Notes: generated by a model not told the origin, from the letters alone. Positions 34,572 through 44,285 are shown, counted from the stretch's first letter. The stretch is 64,000 nucleotides of DNA from JAPPOI01 sp028818055 (GCA_965267405.1 OZ253954.1:558001-622000), one strand, 5' to 3'. Program-made: numbers and translations.

Positions 34572-35425
34572 AGATTGCGATATTCGGATCTTCCGGGCAA
34601 GTCGCCACAGAACTTCGCCGCCGGACACCTGTAGGTGTTTCACTGATCACAGTTGGTCGTGACACAGTCGACTTTCGAAATCCAGAAGAAGTATTCGCTG
34701 CAGCCTGTGACATGGACGTAGACGCCATTATTAACGCCGCGGCCTACACTGCGGTGGACAAGGCCGAAGAAGAGCCCGAGTTGGCAAACGCCGTAAACGG
34801 AGCTTCCGTGGGCGAACTTGCGCGCGCTTGTTCCAAAACCTCTGTGCCGCTCGTCCACATATCAACCGACTATGTCTTTGACGGAAGCGGTCAGTCGCCT
34901 TGGACGCCAAGCGATGAAACCAATCCTCTCAGCGTGTATGGATCCTCAAAACAAATGGGCGAGCAGTTGATTGCAGAGCGCGAGGTAACTCATGCAATCC
35001 TACGCACCTCATGGGTTTTCAGCGCGCACGGCAACAATTTCGTAAAGACAATGTTGCGATTGGGGGCTGAGCGCGAAGCGCTTTCCATTGTTGCCGATCA
35101 GATTGGGGGACCCACGCCGGCTGCGGCGATCGCCGATGCATGCTTCGCCGTGGCGCAGGGTCTGTCTTCGGGACGGTCCAGCGGGATCTACCATTTCGCA
35201 GGCTCACCCGACACCAGTTGGGCCGATTTCGCGCGAGAGATTTTTCGGCAGTCACGTCAGACAGTGCAGGTGACAGATATCGAAACGAAAGACTATCCGA
35301 CACCCGCCCGCCGCCCCTTGAATTCGCGATTGGATTGCGAAAGCCTAAACACGGAATTCGGCGTTGAACGCCCTGATTGGCGGGTCAGTCTTTCCGCTGT
35401 TTTGAAGGAGCTTGGATACCAATGA
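34568..35425 (+). CDS. rfbD: dTDP-4-dehydrorhamnose reductase
   Basis: RmlD, 285 residues, NAD(P)H-dependent final step giving dTDP-L-rhamnose. Seen: IAIFGSSGQVATEL (dinucleotide site), NAAAYTAVDKAE, STDYVFDGS, and YGSSKQMGE (YxxxK). The start is TTG 34568 overlapping the rfbB stop (TTGA); no ATG is available in frame close by, and the sequence from here matches the family N-terminus. Longer in-frame starts would lie within rfbB. Confidence 0.96.
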   Translation: MKIAIFGSSGQVATELRRRTPVGVSLITVGRDTVDFRNPEEVFAAACDMDVDAIINAAAYTAVDKAEEEPELANAVNGASVGELARACSKTSVPLVHISTDYVFDGSGQSPWTPSDETNPLSVYGSSKQMGEQLIAEREVTHAILRTSWVFSAHGNNFVKTMLRLGAEREALSIVADQIGGPTPAAAIADACFAVAQGLSSGRSSGIYHFAGSPDTSWADFAREIFRQSRQTVQVTDIETKDYPTPARRPLNSRLDCESLNTEFGVERPDWRVSLSAVLKELGYQ

Positions 35426-36300
35426 CAAATCGCAAAGGTATCATTCTAGCTGGTGGCTCAGGAACACGTCTTTATCCGATTACGATGGGCGTCTCGAAGC
35501 AGCTTTTGCCGATATACGACAAACCCATGATCTATTATCCGCTCAGCGCATTGATGCTGGCTGGCATACGAGAGATTGCGGTTATCACGACACCCGAAGA
35601 TCAATCTCAATTCAAAAGATTGATGGGTGACGGGTCGCAATGGGGCCTGACATTCGAATGGATCATTCAGGAATCGCCGGACGGCTTGGCTCAGGCATAT
35701 CTTCTGGCGGAGGACTTTTTGGCGGGCGCTCCATCGGCAATGGTTCTTGGTGACAATATCTTTTTCGGTCACGCCCTACCCGACATTCTGACAAGAGCGG
35801 ATGAGCGCGAAACAGGTGGAACAGTTTTCGGATACCGGGTCGCCGATCCTGAACGCTACGGGGTTCTCGACTTTGATGGCAAGACAGTGCGCGGCATAGT
35901 CGAAAAACCGGCCGTACCACCATCAAATTATGCTGTAACCGGGCTCTATTTTCTGGACGGCACCGCGCCCGAACGAGCCAAGCAAGTGAAGCCGTCTGCT
36001 CGCGGCGAACTTGAAATCACGACGTTGCTCGAGATGTATTTGGCTGATGGCGCGCTTGAAGTCGAACGTATGGGGCGCGGCTTTGCGTGGCTTGATACCG
36101 GAACGCACGCCTCACTTTTGGACGCCGGCAATTTCGTCAGAACATTGGAAGCCCGACAGGGTCTACAAACGGGATCACCAGAGGAAATCGCTTTCGAGCA
36201 GGGATGGATCTCGCGCGACGATCTTCTGGAAGCGGCCGAGCCTCTCGGGAAAAACGCCTACGGCCAGTACCTTCGTATGATCGCCGGAGGTGACCGGTGA
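35422..36300 (+). CDS. rfbA: Glucose-1-phosphate thymidylyltransferase
   Basis: RmlA, 292 residues, activates glucose-1-phosphate to dTDP-glucose. Signature GIILAGGSGTRLYPIT at the N-terminus, KQLLPIYDKPMIYYPLS, LGDNIFFG and a C-terminal helical allosteric part. ATG 35422 overlaps the rfbD stop (ATGA). It completes the four-step dTDP-rhamnose set in the order C-B-D-A. Full family length; no alteration seen. Confidence 0.97.
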   Translation: MTNRKGIILAGGSGTRLYPITMGVSKQLLPIYDKPMIYYPLSALMLAGIREIAVITTPEDQSQFKRLMGDGSQWGLTFEWIIQESPDGLAQAYLLAEDFLAGAPSAMVLGDNIFFGHALPDILTRADERETGGTVFGYRVADPERYGVLDFDGKTVRGIVEKPAVPPSNYAVTGLYFLDGTAPERAKQVKPSARGELEITTLLEMYLADGALEVERMGRGFAWLDTGTHASLLDAGNFVRTLEARQGLQTGSPEEIAFEQGWISRDDLLEAAEPLGKNAYGQYLRMIAGGDR

Positions 36301-37304
36301 AAACCGCGCTGGTAACCGGTTCCGCCGGGTTCATCGGATTTCATGTTGCCCAGCGCTGGTTGGATGAAGGATGGCGCGTTATCGGCATCGACTCTTTGAC
36401 GAACTACTATGATCCAGCCTTGAAAGTCGCTCGAAACGACATCTTGGAGAAAAACAGCAACTATCTGTTTCATCACGGAAAAATAGAAGAACCTGGCCTC
36501 CTAAAACAGCTGATGGCAGAGCATGCGCCACAAGTAGTCATCCATCTCGCTGCACAGGCTGGGGTAAGGTACTCGATTGAAGCGCCGCGCAGCTACGTCG
36601 ACGCAAATCTCCTCGGCACCTATGAACTTTTGGAAGCCGCGCGCGCGCATCCTCCAGCCCATATGCTCTTGGCGTCTACGTCGTCAGTCTACGGCGCGAA
36701 TACTGATCTGCCGTATGTCGAGACAGCAAAGGCCGACCACCAGGTTTCGTTTTATGCGGCAACCAAAAAGGCCAACGAAGCAATGGCGCATTCCTATGCA
36801 CACCTCTATGGTCTGCAGACTACAATGTTCCGGTTCTTCACGGTCTATGGTCCTTGGGGCCGGCCCGATATGGCATTGTTCAAATTCGTGAAAGCGATTT
36901 TGGAAGATCGCCCAATCGACATCTACAACCATGGCAAGATGAAGCGCGACTTCACCTATATCGACGATTTGGTAGAAGCGATCTGGCGGCTTTCTTCGGT
37001 CTCGCATTCTGACGCAATTGAAGATGGGACGACCGACAGCCTAAGCCCCGTTGCGCCCTATCGCATAGTCAACATTGGAAAATCGCAACCCGACACGCTG
37101 ATCGAATTCGTTTCAGAAATCGAAAGCGCTCTTGGCAAAGTCGCCGAGAAGAACTTCTTGGACATGCAAGCAGGCGACGTTCTTGCTACTGAGAGCGAGA
37201 CAGAGCAGATGTTTGCGTTGACGGGCCACCGATGCGCGACCCCACTCAGTGAGGGAATCCCCAAATTTATCGAGTGGTATCGCGCGTACTATCAGCGCTC
37301 ATAG
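36297..37304 (+). CDS. NAD-dependent epimerase, probably UDP-glucuronate 4-epimerase
   Basis: Extended short-chain dehydrogenase-fold epimerase of 335 residues. Seen: ALVTGSAGFIGFHVAQR, HLAAQAGVRYSIE, ASTSSVYGAN and YAATKKANE (catalytic YxxxK), then FRFFTVYGPWGRPDMA and KRDFTYIDD. The AGVRYS and PWGRPDMA segments are typical of UDP-glucuronate 4-epimerases, which make UDP-galacturonate. GTG 36297 overlaps the rfbA stop, so it is the last gene of the rhamnose operon. It points to an acidic, rhamnose-containing polysaccharide. Confidence 0.9.
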   Translation: MKTALVTGSAGFIGFHVAQRWLDEGWRVIGIDSLTNYYDPALKVARNDILEKNSNYLFHHGKIEEPGLLKQLMAEHAPQVVIHLAAQAGVRYSIEAPRSYVDANLLGTYELLEAARAHPPAHMLLASTSSVYGANTDLPYVETAKADHQVSFYAATKKANEAMAHSYAHLYGLQTTMFRFFTVYGPWGRPDMALFKFVKAILEDRPIDIYNHGKMKRDFTYIDDLVEAIWRLSSVSHSDAIEDGTTDSLSPVAPYRIVNIGKSQPDTLIEFVSEIESALGKVAEKNFLDMQAGDVLATESETEQMFALTGHRCATPLSEGIPKFIEWYRAYYQRS

Positions 37305-37334
37305 ATCAAGCGCCCAAACGCACTGCACTGACAG

Positions 37335-38168
37335 TCAGTAGCTGTAACCGTATCCGTCTTCCAGGAATCTGCACTTATTGAGGACCACACCAGCGACGCT
37401 GGTATATTGGGCCACTTCGCGTTCGCATTCGTCGACCTGAGAGACCGTGGTTGCCTCGGCTGATGCAACGATCAATACCGCATCCACCAACTTCAGAAAC
37501 GCGCGGGTTTCATCCGAAACCAGGACCGGAGGAAGGTCAAACAACATAAGATCCGGCAGGTAGTCTGCTTGGATTTCGTCAAGAATCTCTGCTGTGCGGT
37601 GCCTATGCAAAATGCTCGCTGGATCGCGCAGCGCACGCGTAGTGACCGACAACGACGTGTTCGGATGCAGCCGAAGCGCTTGTTTCTGGAACGAGACTTT
37701 ATCCTCAAGCACATCTGAGAAACTGTTCAGCGGCTCTGCTCCGAACATCTTCGCGATGGCAGGACGCCGAAAGTCAAAGTCAAACAGCATTCCGCGAACT
37801 TCAGGTTGCCGCCCCAAACCCGCAATCAAGTTACAAGCCGTCGTGGATTTTCCAGATGAAGCTGCCGGAGACGTGATGGCGATCCTCGACCATCCGTTCT
37901 TACGGGCCTCTAGGATCAGCTTTGTACGTAGAATGTCGAACTGCGTAGAATCCGCTGATACCGAACTTGCAAAAATGCGACTCTGCTTGATGCGGCGAGC
38001 GTCAGGCGTGAATTCCTGCAGCGCCTGCCACCTTGCTTCAAGCGCTTCTTCATGCGCAGCAGCACGTGACTGCGCTTTTGCAGATAGCTCTGGATGGCCG
38101 GACTTGCCGACTGGGACTCCTTCGCGCTGGGCGCGGGCTTTTGCGAGGGCTGCTTGCAGTTTTTCCAT
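37335..38168 (-). CDS. BY-kinase-type polysaccharide tyrosine autokinase
   Basis: Cytosolic P-loop ATPase of 277 residues controlling capsule/EPS polymerisation. Seen: an N-terminal helix MEKLQAALAKARAQR like that of exosortase-A-associated autokinases, Walker A SPAASSGKSTT (100-110), Walker A' FDFDFRRP (129-136), Walker B LMLFDLPP, and a short C-terminal tyrosine cluster (Tyr273, 275 and 277, DGYGYSY) for autophosphorylation. It lies 18 bases downstream of its expected membrane partner, the chain-length protein. Convergent with the epimerase gene. Confidence 0.92.
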   Translation of the reverse strand: MEKLQAALAKARAQREGVPVGKSGHPELSAKAQSRAAAHEEALEARWQALQEFTPDARRIKQSRIFASSVSADSTQFDILRTKLILEARKNGWSRIAITSPAASSGKSTTACNLIAGLGRQPEVRGMLFDFDFRRPAIAKMFGAEPLNSFSDVLEDKVSFQKQALRLHPNTSLSVTTRALRDPASILHRHRTAEILDEIQADYLPDLMLFDLPPVLVSDETRAFLKLVDAVLIVASAEATTVSQVDECEREVAQYTSVAGVVLNKCRFLEDGYGYSY

Positions 38169-38186
38169 GACTTACTGTCTTCCTGA

Positions 38187-39716
38187 TTAAAACCCGAAAC
38201 GGTCCATTAGCTTCGCGATCAACAAGTCGAGAGGCATATAGAATGTGTGAATGGCCCAAAGCCCAGCTGGAATACCAACCGCAATTGCAAGTACCAGTAA
38301 TACCTGCAATACACGCCGTCTGAATTTGCCTCCGGCAGTTTCCAGATACGGTATCGTCGCAATTGGCTGAATTGATAGCCCTCGTACAAGGTCGCTTGGA
38401 CGTCGGATGGTCCGGTTGAACATCTCAAGCAAGATGAACAGTGCCGCAGCCAGACCGGACCCCAAAACTACCCCGCCACCGGCAATTAGTCGACGATTTG
38501 GGGATGATGGTTCGGTGGGCGGTGTGGCTTGCTCGATCACGGTGATCCGTTCGCCGCGCGAAAGAAGCTCGATCCGCTCGCCGGTCTGTGCTTTCGCAAG
38601 GTTGCTGACAGCACCGTTATACTGACCCTCAACAATCCGATACTCGCGCTCCAGTGCGTCCAGCTGAATTGCATTTTCCGGTGTACGCTCAATGGCATCG
38701 CTCAGAACTGCGATTTCGGTCTGAGAACGCTGGATCTGAGAATCCAGAATTTTAATTCTTTGGTCGATCTCGGTCAGTTGCAGTTCATAGAGCTTGCGCG
38801 CAGGATCGTCGGATGCGGCCGGTTCGTCAGTTGCCTCTGGGGCAACATTGGCCGAGGCTTCGAGTTGTTGCACCCGAGCCCTGAGCAATTTAATCCGCGG
38901 ATTGTTCTCAGAAAAGATTGTCAGAGCCTGCTGAAGTTCCAACTGGGCCGCTTGAAGGGCTTGTTGTTCTGGCGGAAGACTATTCGGAGAATTGGCTTGA
39001 ATTGACCCAAGCGCTGTCAATCGATTGCGCTGCTCTTCCAATGACGCTCGATCGCGAGTTGCGGCGATGATCTGATCCTGCAACTGGCTCTGCCGGTCGA
39101 CCCGATAGTTAAGGTTTTCAGGCAAAGCATCCTGGTTGAGGTCTTTAAATTCCACGATCGCCTGACTTTTCAGCTCAAGCTCTTCGCTCAAACGCCGGAC
39201 CTCTTCTTGGAAAAAGTCGAGAGTTTGCTCTGCAACAACCTGACGGCGCTCAGCGTCTTGTTGCAAGACGATGGTCACAAATTCATTCACAACACTCGAA
39301 GCGATTGCCGGTTGCTCTGCGGAAAAACCAATAGTCATGAATGTAGCTCGGTTCCGGCCGCCCAAAGTGCGGATGGTGACCAGCTCGCGCATTGCTTCGA
39401 CGACTTCATCTGGGCTCATGCGGGCATTCCGCCCAAAAACACGCAACTCGTTCGCGACGTCGATCAGATTTTCGCGGGTCAACAGCTGTTGACGAATGAT
39501 TTCTAGACGCTGAGCTGCTTCAGTCTGAACCGTAGATGATGCCAGTTCATCCGGTATTTGCGCCCCTTCAACCAATAGTCTTGCAGAAGCTTCATATCGC
39601 GGAGGAAGCGTAACGGCCAAGCCAACACCAACTGCTGCGCAGATGATGAATATTACAGTCATGATGGGAAGGCGCCTTACCAAAACCTTCCAATAGAAAC
39701 GAATATCGGAGTTCAT
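38187..39716 (-). CDS. Polysaccharide chain-length determinant (Wzz-type PCP)
   Basis: Inner-membrane polysaccharide co-polymerase of 509 residues. First membrane helix about 18-36, a long periplasmic region with coiled-coil stretches (about 160-380, many Glu, Gln, Leu and Arg), a second helix about 410-432, and an unusual third hydrophobic segment near 470-490. It lacks the kinase domain, which is a separate downstream gene. The C-terminal extra segment resembles the PEP-CTERM-associated chain-length proteins. The stop of the upstream ATPase gene overlaps its start by four bases, giving an ATPase-PCP-kinase operon. Confidence 0.92.
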   Translation of the reverse strand: MNSDIRFYWKVLVRRLPIMTVIFIICAAVGVGLAVTLPPRYEASARLLVEGAQIPDELASSTVQTEAAQRLEIIRQQLLTRENLIDVANELRVFGRNARMSPDEVVEAMRELVTIRTLGGRNRATFMTIGFSAEQPAIASSVVNEFVTIVLQQDAERRQVVAEQTLDFFQEEVRRLSEELELKSQAIVEFKDLNQDALPENLNYRVDRQSQLQDQIIAATRDRASLEEQRNRLTALGSIQANSPNSLPPEQQALQAAQLELQQALTIFSENNPRIKLLRARVQQLEASANVAPEATDEPAASDDPARKLYELQLTEIDQRIKILDSQIQRSQTEIAVLSDAIERTPENAIQLDALEREYRIVEGQYNGAVSNLAKAQTGERIELLSRGERITVIEQATPPTEPSSPNRRLIAGGGVVLGSGLAAALFILLEMFNRTIRRPSDLVRGLSIQPIATIPYLETAGGKFRRRVLQVLLVLAIAVGIPAGLWAIHTFYMPLDLLIAKLMDRFGF

Positions 39717-40567
39717 TCCGCGGCCTCTTCACTTGGCTGGTAGCCGGGCATGAAAATCCCATCCTCCAGCACTTCTTCCACTATCGCAGCGTCAACAGTC
39801 TTCCGTTCTTCAGTCGCCGCATAAACCATCGCAAAATCACAAATTTTATTCACCAATCGCGGAATGCCGCGCGAATACTCATGTACCATGTCAATGGCTT
39901 CTGAGGTGAACTCTGCACCAGTGCCGCCAACGTGGCTGAGACGGTGCAAAATGTATCCAGACACCGCGGCACGATCCAAAGCCTTAATGTGGTACGTGGC
40001 GGTGACGCGCTGAGCAAATTGCTTCAGCTCAGGGCGCATGATCATTTCTCTCAATTCGGGTTGGCCAACCAAAATGAGTTGCAGGAGTTCGTCTTTGTTT
40101 GAGTTGATGTTTGTCAGCATCCTCAACTCTTCCAGACCTTCGATGCTGAGATTCTGAGCTTCATCAATCAACAAGATGACCCGCCGGCCTGCTGCATATT
40201 CTTCAATGACGAAGTCTTGCAGCTGCTGGAACATCGAAACGTAGGCGCCATTCAGGTCAGCCTGGATACCCAGAGAATTCAAAACCCATTGGAGCAGTTC
40301 GCCGCGTCCGCCTTGTGCGTTCGAAATCAATCCAAGCGTAATGTCGTTATCAAGTGTTTGAAGCAGCTTCTGGATAAGCGTTGTCTTGCCCGATCCGACT
40401 TCTCCCGTGACAACTGTGATTGGAGCTCTTGTGATCACGCCGAACTCAAGCACCGAGAACGCACGCCGATGGGACCGCGACCAGAAGAGGAAATCTGGGT
40501 CGGGCAAAAGCGTAAACGGACGCTCGTTAAATCCAAAATATTCTAAGTATAGGTCGTTACTCGTCAT
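39713..40567 (-). CDS. ExeA/GspA-like AAA ATPase (XrtA-associated type)
   Basis: A 284-residue AAA ATPase. N-terminal YFGFNERPFTLLPDPDFLF is characteristic of the ExeA-like ATPases that accompany exosortase/EPS loci. Walker A GEVGSGKT (55-62), Walker B VILLIDEAQNLS, and a sensor with RMLTN follow; the C-terminal part contains the GIPRLVNKICD helix. No membrane segment or peptidoglycan-binding domain is seen. First gene of the minus-strand EPS operon, transcribed away from the sugar transferase gene across a 446-base gap. Confidence 0.92.
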   Translation of the reverse strand: MTSNDLYLEYFGFNERPFTLLPDPDFLFWSRSHRRAFSVLEFGVITRAPITVVTGEVGSGKTTLIQKLLQTLDNDITLGLISNAQGGRGELLQWVLNSLGIQADLNGAYVSMFQQLQDFVIEEYAAGRRVILLIDEAQNLSIEGLEELRMLTNINSNKDELLQLILVGQPELREMIMRPELKQFAQRVTATYHIKALDRAAVSGYILHRLSHVGGTGAEFTSEAIDMVHEYSRGIPRLVNKICDFAMVYAATEERKTVDAAIVEEVLEDGIFMPGYQPSEEAAE

Positions 40568-41013
40568 CTCATCGCCAATGCAGACCGTTTGGGGGATTCA
40601 AAGGCTTCACACCGTAAATACATAGTTAAGGGCCACAACATGGCCGTGCTGCGGCATTTCTGTAATCCGGGCGCGAAACGCAAGGCCTTCTCCGAATCGA
40701 ACTCTCACTCGTGTCTTCCTTGCCAGCTTACCGTCGACGTTTTGAGAACAATCTGTGCAGATTGAGTGCAATCGTCCTCAATTCTACCACAAACTGTTTC
40801 TTTAACGGCACTCAAGTTTTTGACACTTTTCCGGCCAGCTTTGGTCAAAATACATAGGAAAACATGCATTTGCGTCAAAATTGTGCAGTTGAATCTTTGG
40901 TGCGACGATAAAGAACACCGAAAAACTTCGAAAAACTTTATTCAATTCTCAATGAATGATATACCAATCGGAGCACAGTCAAGCCTGCTGCGTTTTCTTG
41001 CTTCGACTGTGCT
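40568..41013. promoter_or_regulatory. AT-rich divergent promoter region of the EPS block
   Basis: This 446-base gene-free stretch separates the minus-strand ATPase operon from the plus-strand sugar transferase operon. It is clearly richer in A and T than its surroundings and should contain both promoters. Visible details: TTGACA at about 40829 without a convincing -10 partner, a tandem CGAAAAACTT near 40918-40937, and a long inverted repeat at its right end. I see no open frame that looks like a gene. Confidence 0.6.
40972..41013 (+). repeat. Inverted repeat touching the sugar-transferase start
   Basis: AGCACAGTC (40972-40980) pairs with GACTGTGCT (41005-41013), and the inner AAGC / GCTT extend the stem past one bulged C. 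The loop is about 15 bases. The right arm ends at the base before GTG 41014, so the mRNA hairpin would cover the ribosome-binding region of that start. Confidence 0.55.
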
Positions 41014-41745
41014 GTGAGTGAGTTTGAGGGGGCCGAAAGTAATTCGGTAATTGGTATGACAGTGCACGTAACGAATGTTGCCGATCGTGTAGCGGCTAAT
41101 GTAGATGCAATCCCTGTTCCGGTCGTTAGACATGGGTCGGGTGTTTACAGAAGTTTTTTCAAGCGCCTATTTGATCTTGTGCTGATTGTAGCTGCACTTC
41201 CGTTCATCGTCCCGGTAATTGCCGTCATTGCAGCGCTCATCGCGCGTGACGGTCACAACCCGTTTTTCCTGCAAGAACGCGTAGGCAAAGACGGGCGCAG
41301 GTTCACCATGTGGAAATTCCGCACCATGGTGCCGAATGCCGAACGCAAGCTGGAACAGTACCTCTCCGAAAACCCATCCGCTCGTGAAGAGTGGACCACC
41401 AAACAGAAGCTTTCGCGTGACCCACGTTGCACAAAGCTTGGCAGAGCCTTGCGTCGCACCTCCATTGATGAACTTCCTCAGCTGTTTAACGTTCTTGTTG
41501 GAGACATGTCTTTGGTTGGACCTCGTCCAATGATGCCTTCTCAGCAGTCACTTTACCCTGGCCGTTCGTATTACAATCTGCGCCCGGGAATGACAGGTAG
41601 CTGGCAAGTGTCCAAACGAAACCTCAGCATGTTCGCCGAACGCGCCCACTATGACGACAGTTACGATATGACGTTAACCATGTGGACTGACGTTAAAATT
41701 CTTGCCAAAACTGCAGCTGTAGTTGTCCGCGGAACCGGTATCTAA
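41014..41745 (+). CDS. ExoY/WcaJ-type undecaprenyl-phosphate sugar transferase
   Basis: Initiating sugar-1-phosphate transferase of 243 residues. One N-terminal membrane helix (about 50-75) is followed by the cytosolic catalytic domain: ERVGKDGRRFTMWKFRTM, RRTSIDELPQLFNVL and VGPRPMMPSQ, all standard for the family. It loads the first sugar on the lipid carrier for EPS synthesis. The start is uncertain: GTG 41014 abuts a hairpin, and ATG 41056 would remove 14 residues without touching the domain. First gene of the plus-strand EPS set. Confidence 0.92.
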   Translation: MSEFEGAESNSVIGMTVHVTNVADRVAANVDAIPVPVVRHGSGVYRSFFKRLFDLVLIVAALPFIVPVIAVIAALIARDGHNPFFLQERVGKDGRRFTMWKFRTMVPNAERKLEQYLSENPSAREEWTTKQKLSRDPRCTKLGRALRRTSIDELPQLFNVLVGDMSLVGPRPMMPSQQSLYPGRSYYNLRPGMTGSWQVSKRNLSMFAERAHYDDSYDMTLTMWTDVKILAKTAAVVVRGTGI

Positions 41746-41837
41746 CCGGTTCATCGCGCCTCTTTGATCGACAACACACTGGTTGGCGTCCGTTTGGCGC
41801 GCTATTATTTCGACCAAGGTTTATTGGGAGTACGAAA

Positions 41838-44285
41838 ATGTTTGTTGGGTCTTTGACCAAAACAGCATTGGCAGTGACACTGGCCTTCGGCCTTGCCGCT
41901 TGCGACAGCGCCGAAGATCGCGCCGAAAAACATTACCAAACTAGTCTCGAATTACTTTCAGGCGGGGACGAGAACCGAGCTCTGGTTGAGCTGCGCAACG
42001 TGCTTGCCTTGAATGAATTTCATCAAGATGCACGCAAGCTTTACGCGAAAACAATGCTCAACCGCGGAAACTTGTCCGAGGCTTACTCGAACTATCTGCG
42101 CATCGTCGAAGAAAACCCGAGCGACGCCGAGTCGCGCGTGGTTCTCGCCCGTATGGCGATTAGCGCTCTGAATTGGGGTGAAGCAAAGCGGCACGCAGAT
42201 GTACTCAAAGATGCCAGCGCCGATGTGGAAGGCGCAGATGCCGTCGATCTGGTGATGCGCTTCTTTGATGCGGTACAAGATAATGACGCACTGGCAATCC
42301 AGTCTTTGACCGAAGAGGCGGAAGAGCTTGCTCAGAAGTATCCCGACGATGAAAACATCCGCCGGGTTTTGATCGAAGGCTACGTAAAAACAAGCCAAAC
42401 TGATCGCGCTTTGGAAAGGCTCGATCAAGCCATCGAACTCGAACCCCAATTTCGCCTTTATTACATGATGAAGACGTCGATCTTGGCCGAAAACCAAGAC
42501 TTGGCAGGACTTGAAGCGCACATTCGCGACACAATTGAGGCGTTTCCTGAAGATCAAGAGAGCAAAGCTTCGCTTGTCCGATTGCTGACGGCAACGGGAC
42601 GGATTGAGGATGCGGAAGAGTTTCTGCGTAGTCAGATTGGGGTATCTAGCGAACCGATCGCAATGCACGCAACTTTGATTGCTTTTCTCAAAGAAGCCTA
42701 CGGCGACGAGGAAGCCATTGCAGAAATCGACAAAGCAGTTGGCCTTTACGAAAATCCAGGAGTTCTACAGGCGCTGCGTGCCGGTATTCTTTATGACCGC
42801 GGCGAGCGCGAGACTGGTATTGCCGAAATGGAAGCGTTGATCGCAGATGAGGGTGAAGCCACTAGCGAGAACACCAATAACTTCAAGATCGCACTTTCGC
42901 GGATGCTCGTCTCGACCGGCAACGAAGTCGGCGCTCGAAAACTAGTCGAAGAAGTTCTCGCGAGCGATGGAACAAATGTTGATGCGCTTTTGATGAGCGC
43001 GAGCTGGAAAATCGAAGCCGATGACGTTGATGGCGCCGTCGAAAGTCTTAGACTTGCGCTTGATCAGGACCCTGAAAACTCAGATGCGATGACGATGATG
43101 GCGCGTGCCCACCGTCGCGCAGGAGAGACCGAGCTTGCCCAAGATTTGTTAGCTTTGGCGGCTGAGGCTTCGGAATATGCGCCGGACGAAAGCCTGCGTT
43201 TTGCGAACCTGTTGATAGAGGAAGAACGTTACAGACCAGCAGAAGATGTGTTGGTTTCCTCGCTACGCAACAACCCAGGCAATTTCCGTGTGCTAAGAGC
43301 ATTGGGCAATCTCTATTTGCGTAGTGAAGACTTCCAACGGGCTGAAGGTGTCGAAAACACCCTTCGGCGCCTCGGCACTGATAGCGCGGTGCGCGAAGCC
43401 GAACGTATGAGACTGCGAATACTTTCCCAACAGGAAGGACGCGGTCAGGCATTGGCATATCTGCAAGGCCTTGCAGAACAAAGTAGCGACGACAACTCGC
43501 TACAATTCACACTCTTGTCCGAAAAGCTTCGCGACAGAGAGTATGAAGAAGCACTGGCGATTGCGAATAAGATTGTCGAAGACAATCCCGACAACCCGAC
43601 GGCGCGATTGGTTCTTGGAAACACATTACTTGTCAGCCAGGCGTTTACTGATGCGGAGGGGACATATCTTTCGATCGTAGAAGACTTCCCGGAATTTGGC
43701 CAAGCTTGGCTTCAGTTGGTTCGTGTTCAATCCGCACAAGGAAATCGTGACGGAGCCCGATCGACTTTGGATGACGCTCTGGCTGCCAATCCACAGGATG
43801 GAAACCTTCTATGGGCCAAAGCTTCGTTCCTGGAACGCGACAACGATATTGATGGCGCAATCGAAATTTACGAGGAACTTTACGCGCTGAACTCAAATTC
43901 AGCAGTTGTTGCAAACAATCTTGCCAGCCTTTTGGTCACGTACAGAAACGACGAAGACAGCTTGGATCGGGCATTTACGATTGGTCGCCGGCTGCGCGGA
44001 ACGAACGTGCCACCTTTCCAAGATACATACGGCTGGATCATGTATCGCCGCGGTAACTTTGAAGAAGCCGTCGCATATCTGAAGCCTGCCGCAGACGCAC
44101 TGCAATCCGATCCGATTGTCCAATATCATCTGGGATCTGCTTATCTTGCACTGGGCCGCGAGGAAGAAGCGCTTATAGCCTTCCGCCAAGCGGTTGAAAT
44201 TGCTGGAGAAGGCGACCAAAGATCGCAAATCTCTGAAGCTGCCGAAGAAGTGGCCAGACTCACTGAGAAGGGTGTAAACGAGTAG
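41838..44285 (+). CDS. TPR-repeat lipoprotein (PrsT-like)
   Basis: An 815-residue lipoprotein: signal peptide with lipobox LAAC and lipidated Cys22, then tandem tetratricopeptide repeats over nearly the whole length (recurrent A-x2-L-Y and N-P-x-N spacing, for example VEENPSDAESRVVLARMA and ALNSNSAVVANNLASLL). Size and layout match the TPR lipoproteins of PEP-CTERM/EPS loci (PrsT). It is probably a periplasmic or outer-membrane scaffold for export. The ATG is preceded by GGGAG. It lies between the sugar transferase and the Wza-like gene. Confidence 0.9.
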   Translation: MFVGSLTKTALAVTLAFGLAACDSAEDRAEKHYQTSLELLSGGDENRALVELRNVLALNEFHQDARKLYAKTMLNRGNLSEAYSNYLRIVEENPSDAESRVVLARMAISALNWGEAKRHADVLKDASADVEGADAVDLVMRFFDAVQDNDALAIQSLTEEAEELAQKYPDDENIRRVLIEGYVKTSQTDRALERLDQAIELEPQFRLYYMMKTSILAENQDLAGLEAHIRDTIEAFPEDQESKASLVRLLTATGRIEDAEEFLRSQIGVSSEPIAMHATLIAFLKEAYGDEEAIAEIDKAVGLYENPGVLQALRAGILYDRGERETGIAEMEALIADEGEATSENTNNFKIALSRMLVSTGNEVGARKLVEEVLASDGTNVDALLMSASWKIEADDVDGAVESLRLALDQDPENSDAMTMMARAHRRAGETELAQDLLALAAEASEYAPDESLRFANLLIEEERYRPAEDVLVSSLRNNPGNFRVLRALGNLYLRSEDFQRAEGVENTLRRLGTDSAVREAERMRLRILSQQEGRGQALAYLQGLAEQSSDDNSLQFTLLSEKLRDREYEEALAIANKIVEDNPDNPTARLVLGNTLLVSQAFTDAEGTYLSIVEDFPEFGQAWLQLVRVQSAQGNRDGARSTLDDALAANPQDGNLLWAKASFLERDNDIDGAIEIYEELYALNSNSAVVANNLASLLVTYRNDEDSLDRAFTIGRRLRGTNVPPFQDTYGWIMYRRGNFEEAVAYLKPAADALQSDPIVQYHLGSAYLALGREEEALIAFRQAVEIAGEGDQRSQISEAAEEVARLTEKGVNE

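Noticed and set aside
40568..41013. Possible exosortase or small-RNA gene in the large EPS gap
   Set aside because: No frame with membrane-protein composition exists here, and no strong terminator hairpin with a T-run marks an RNA gene.
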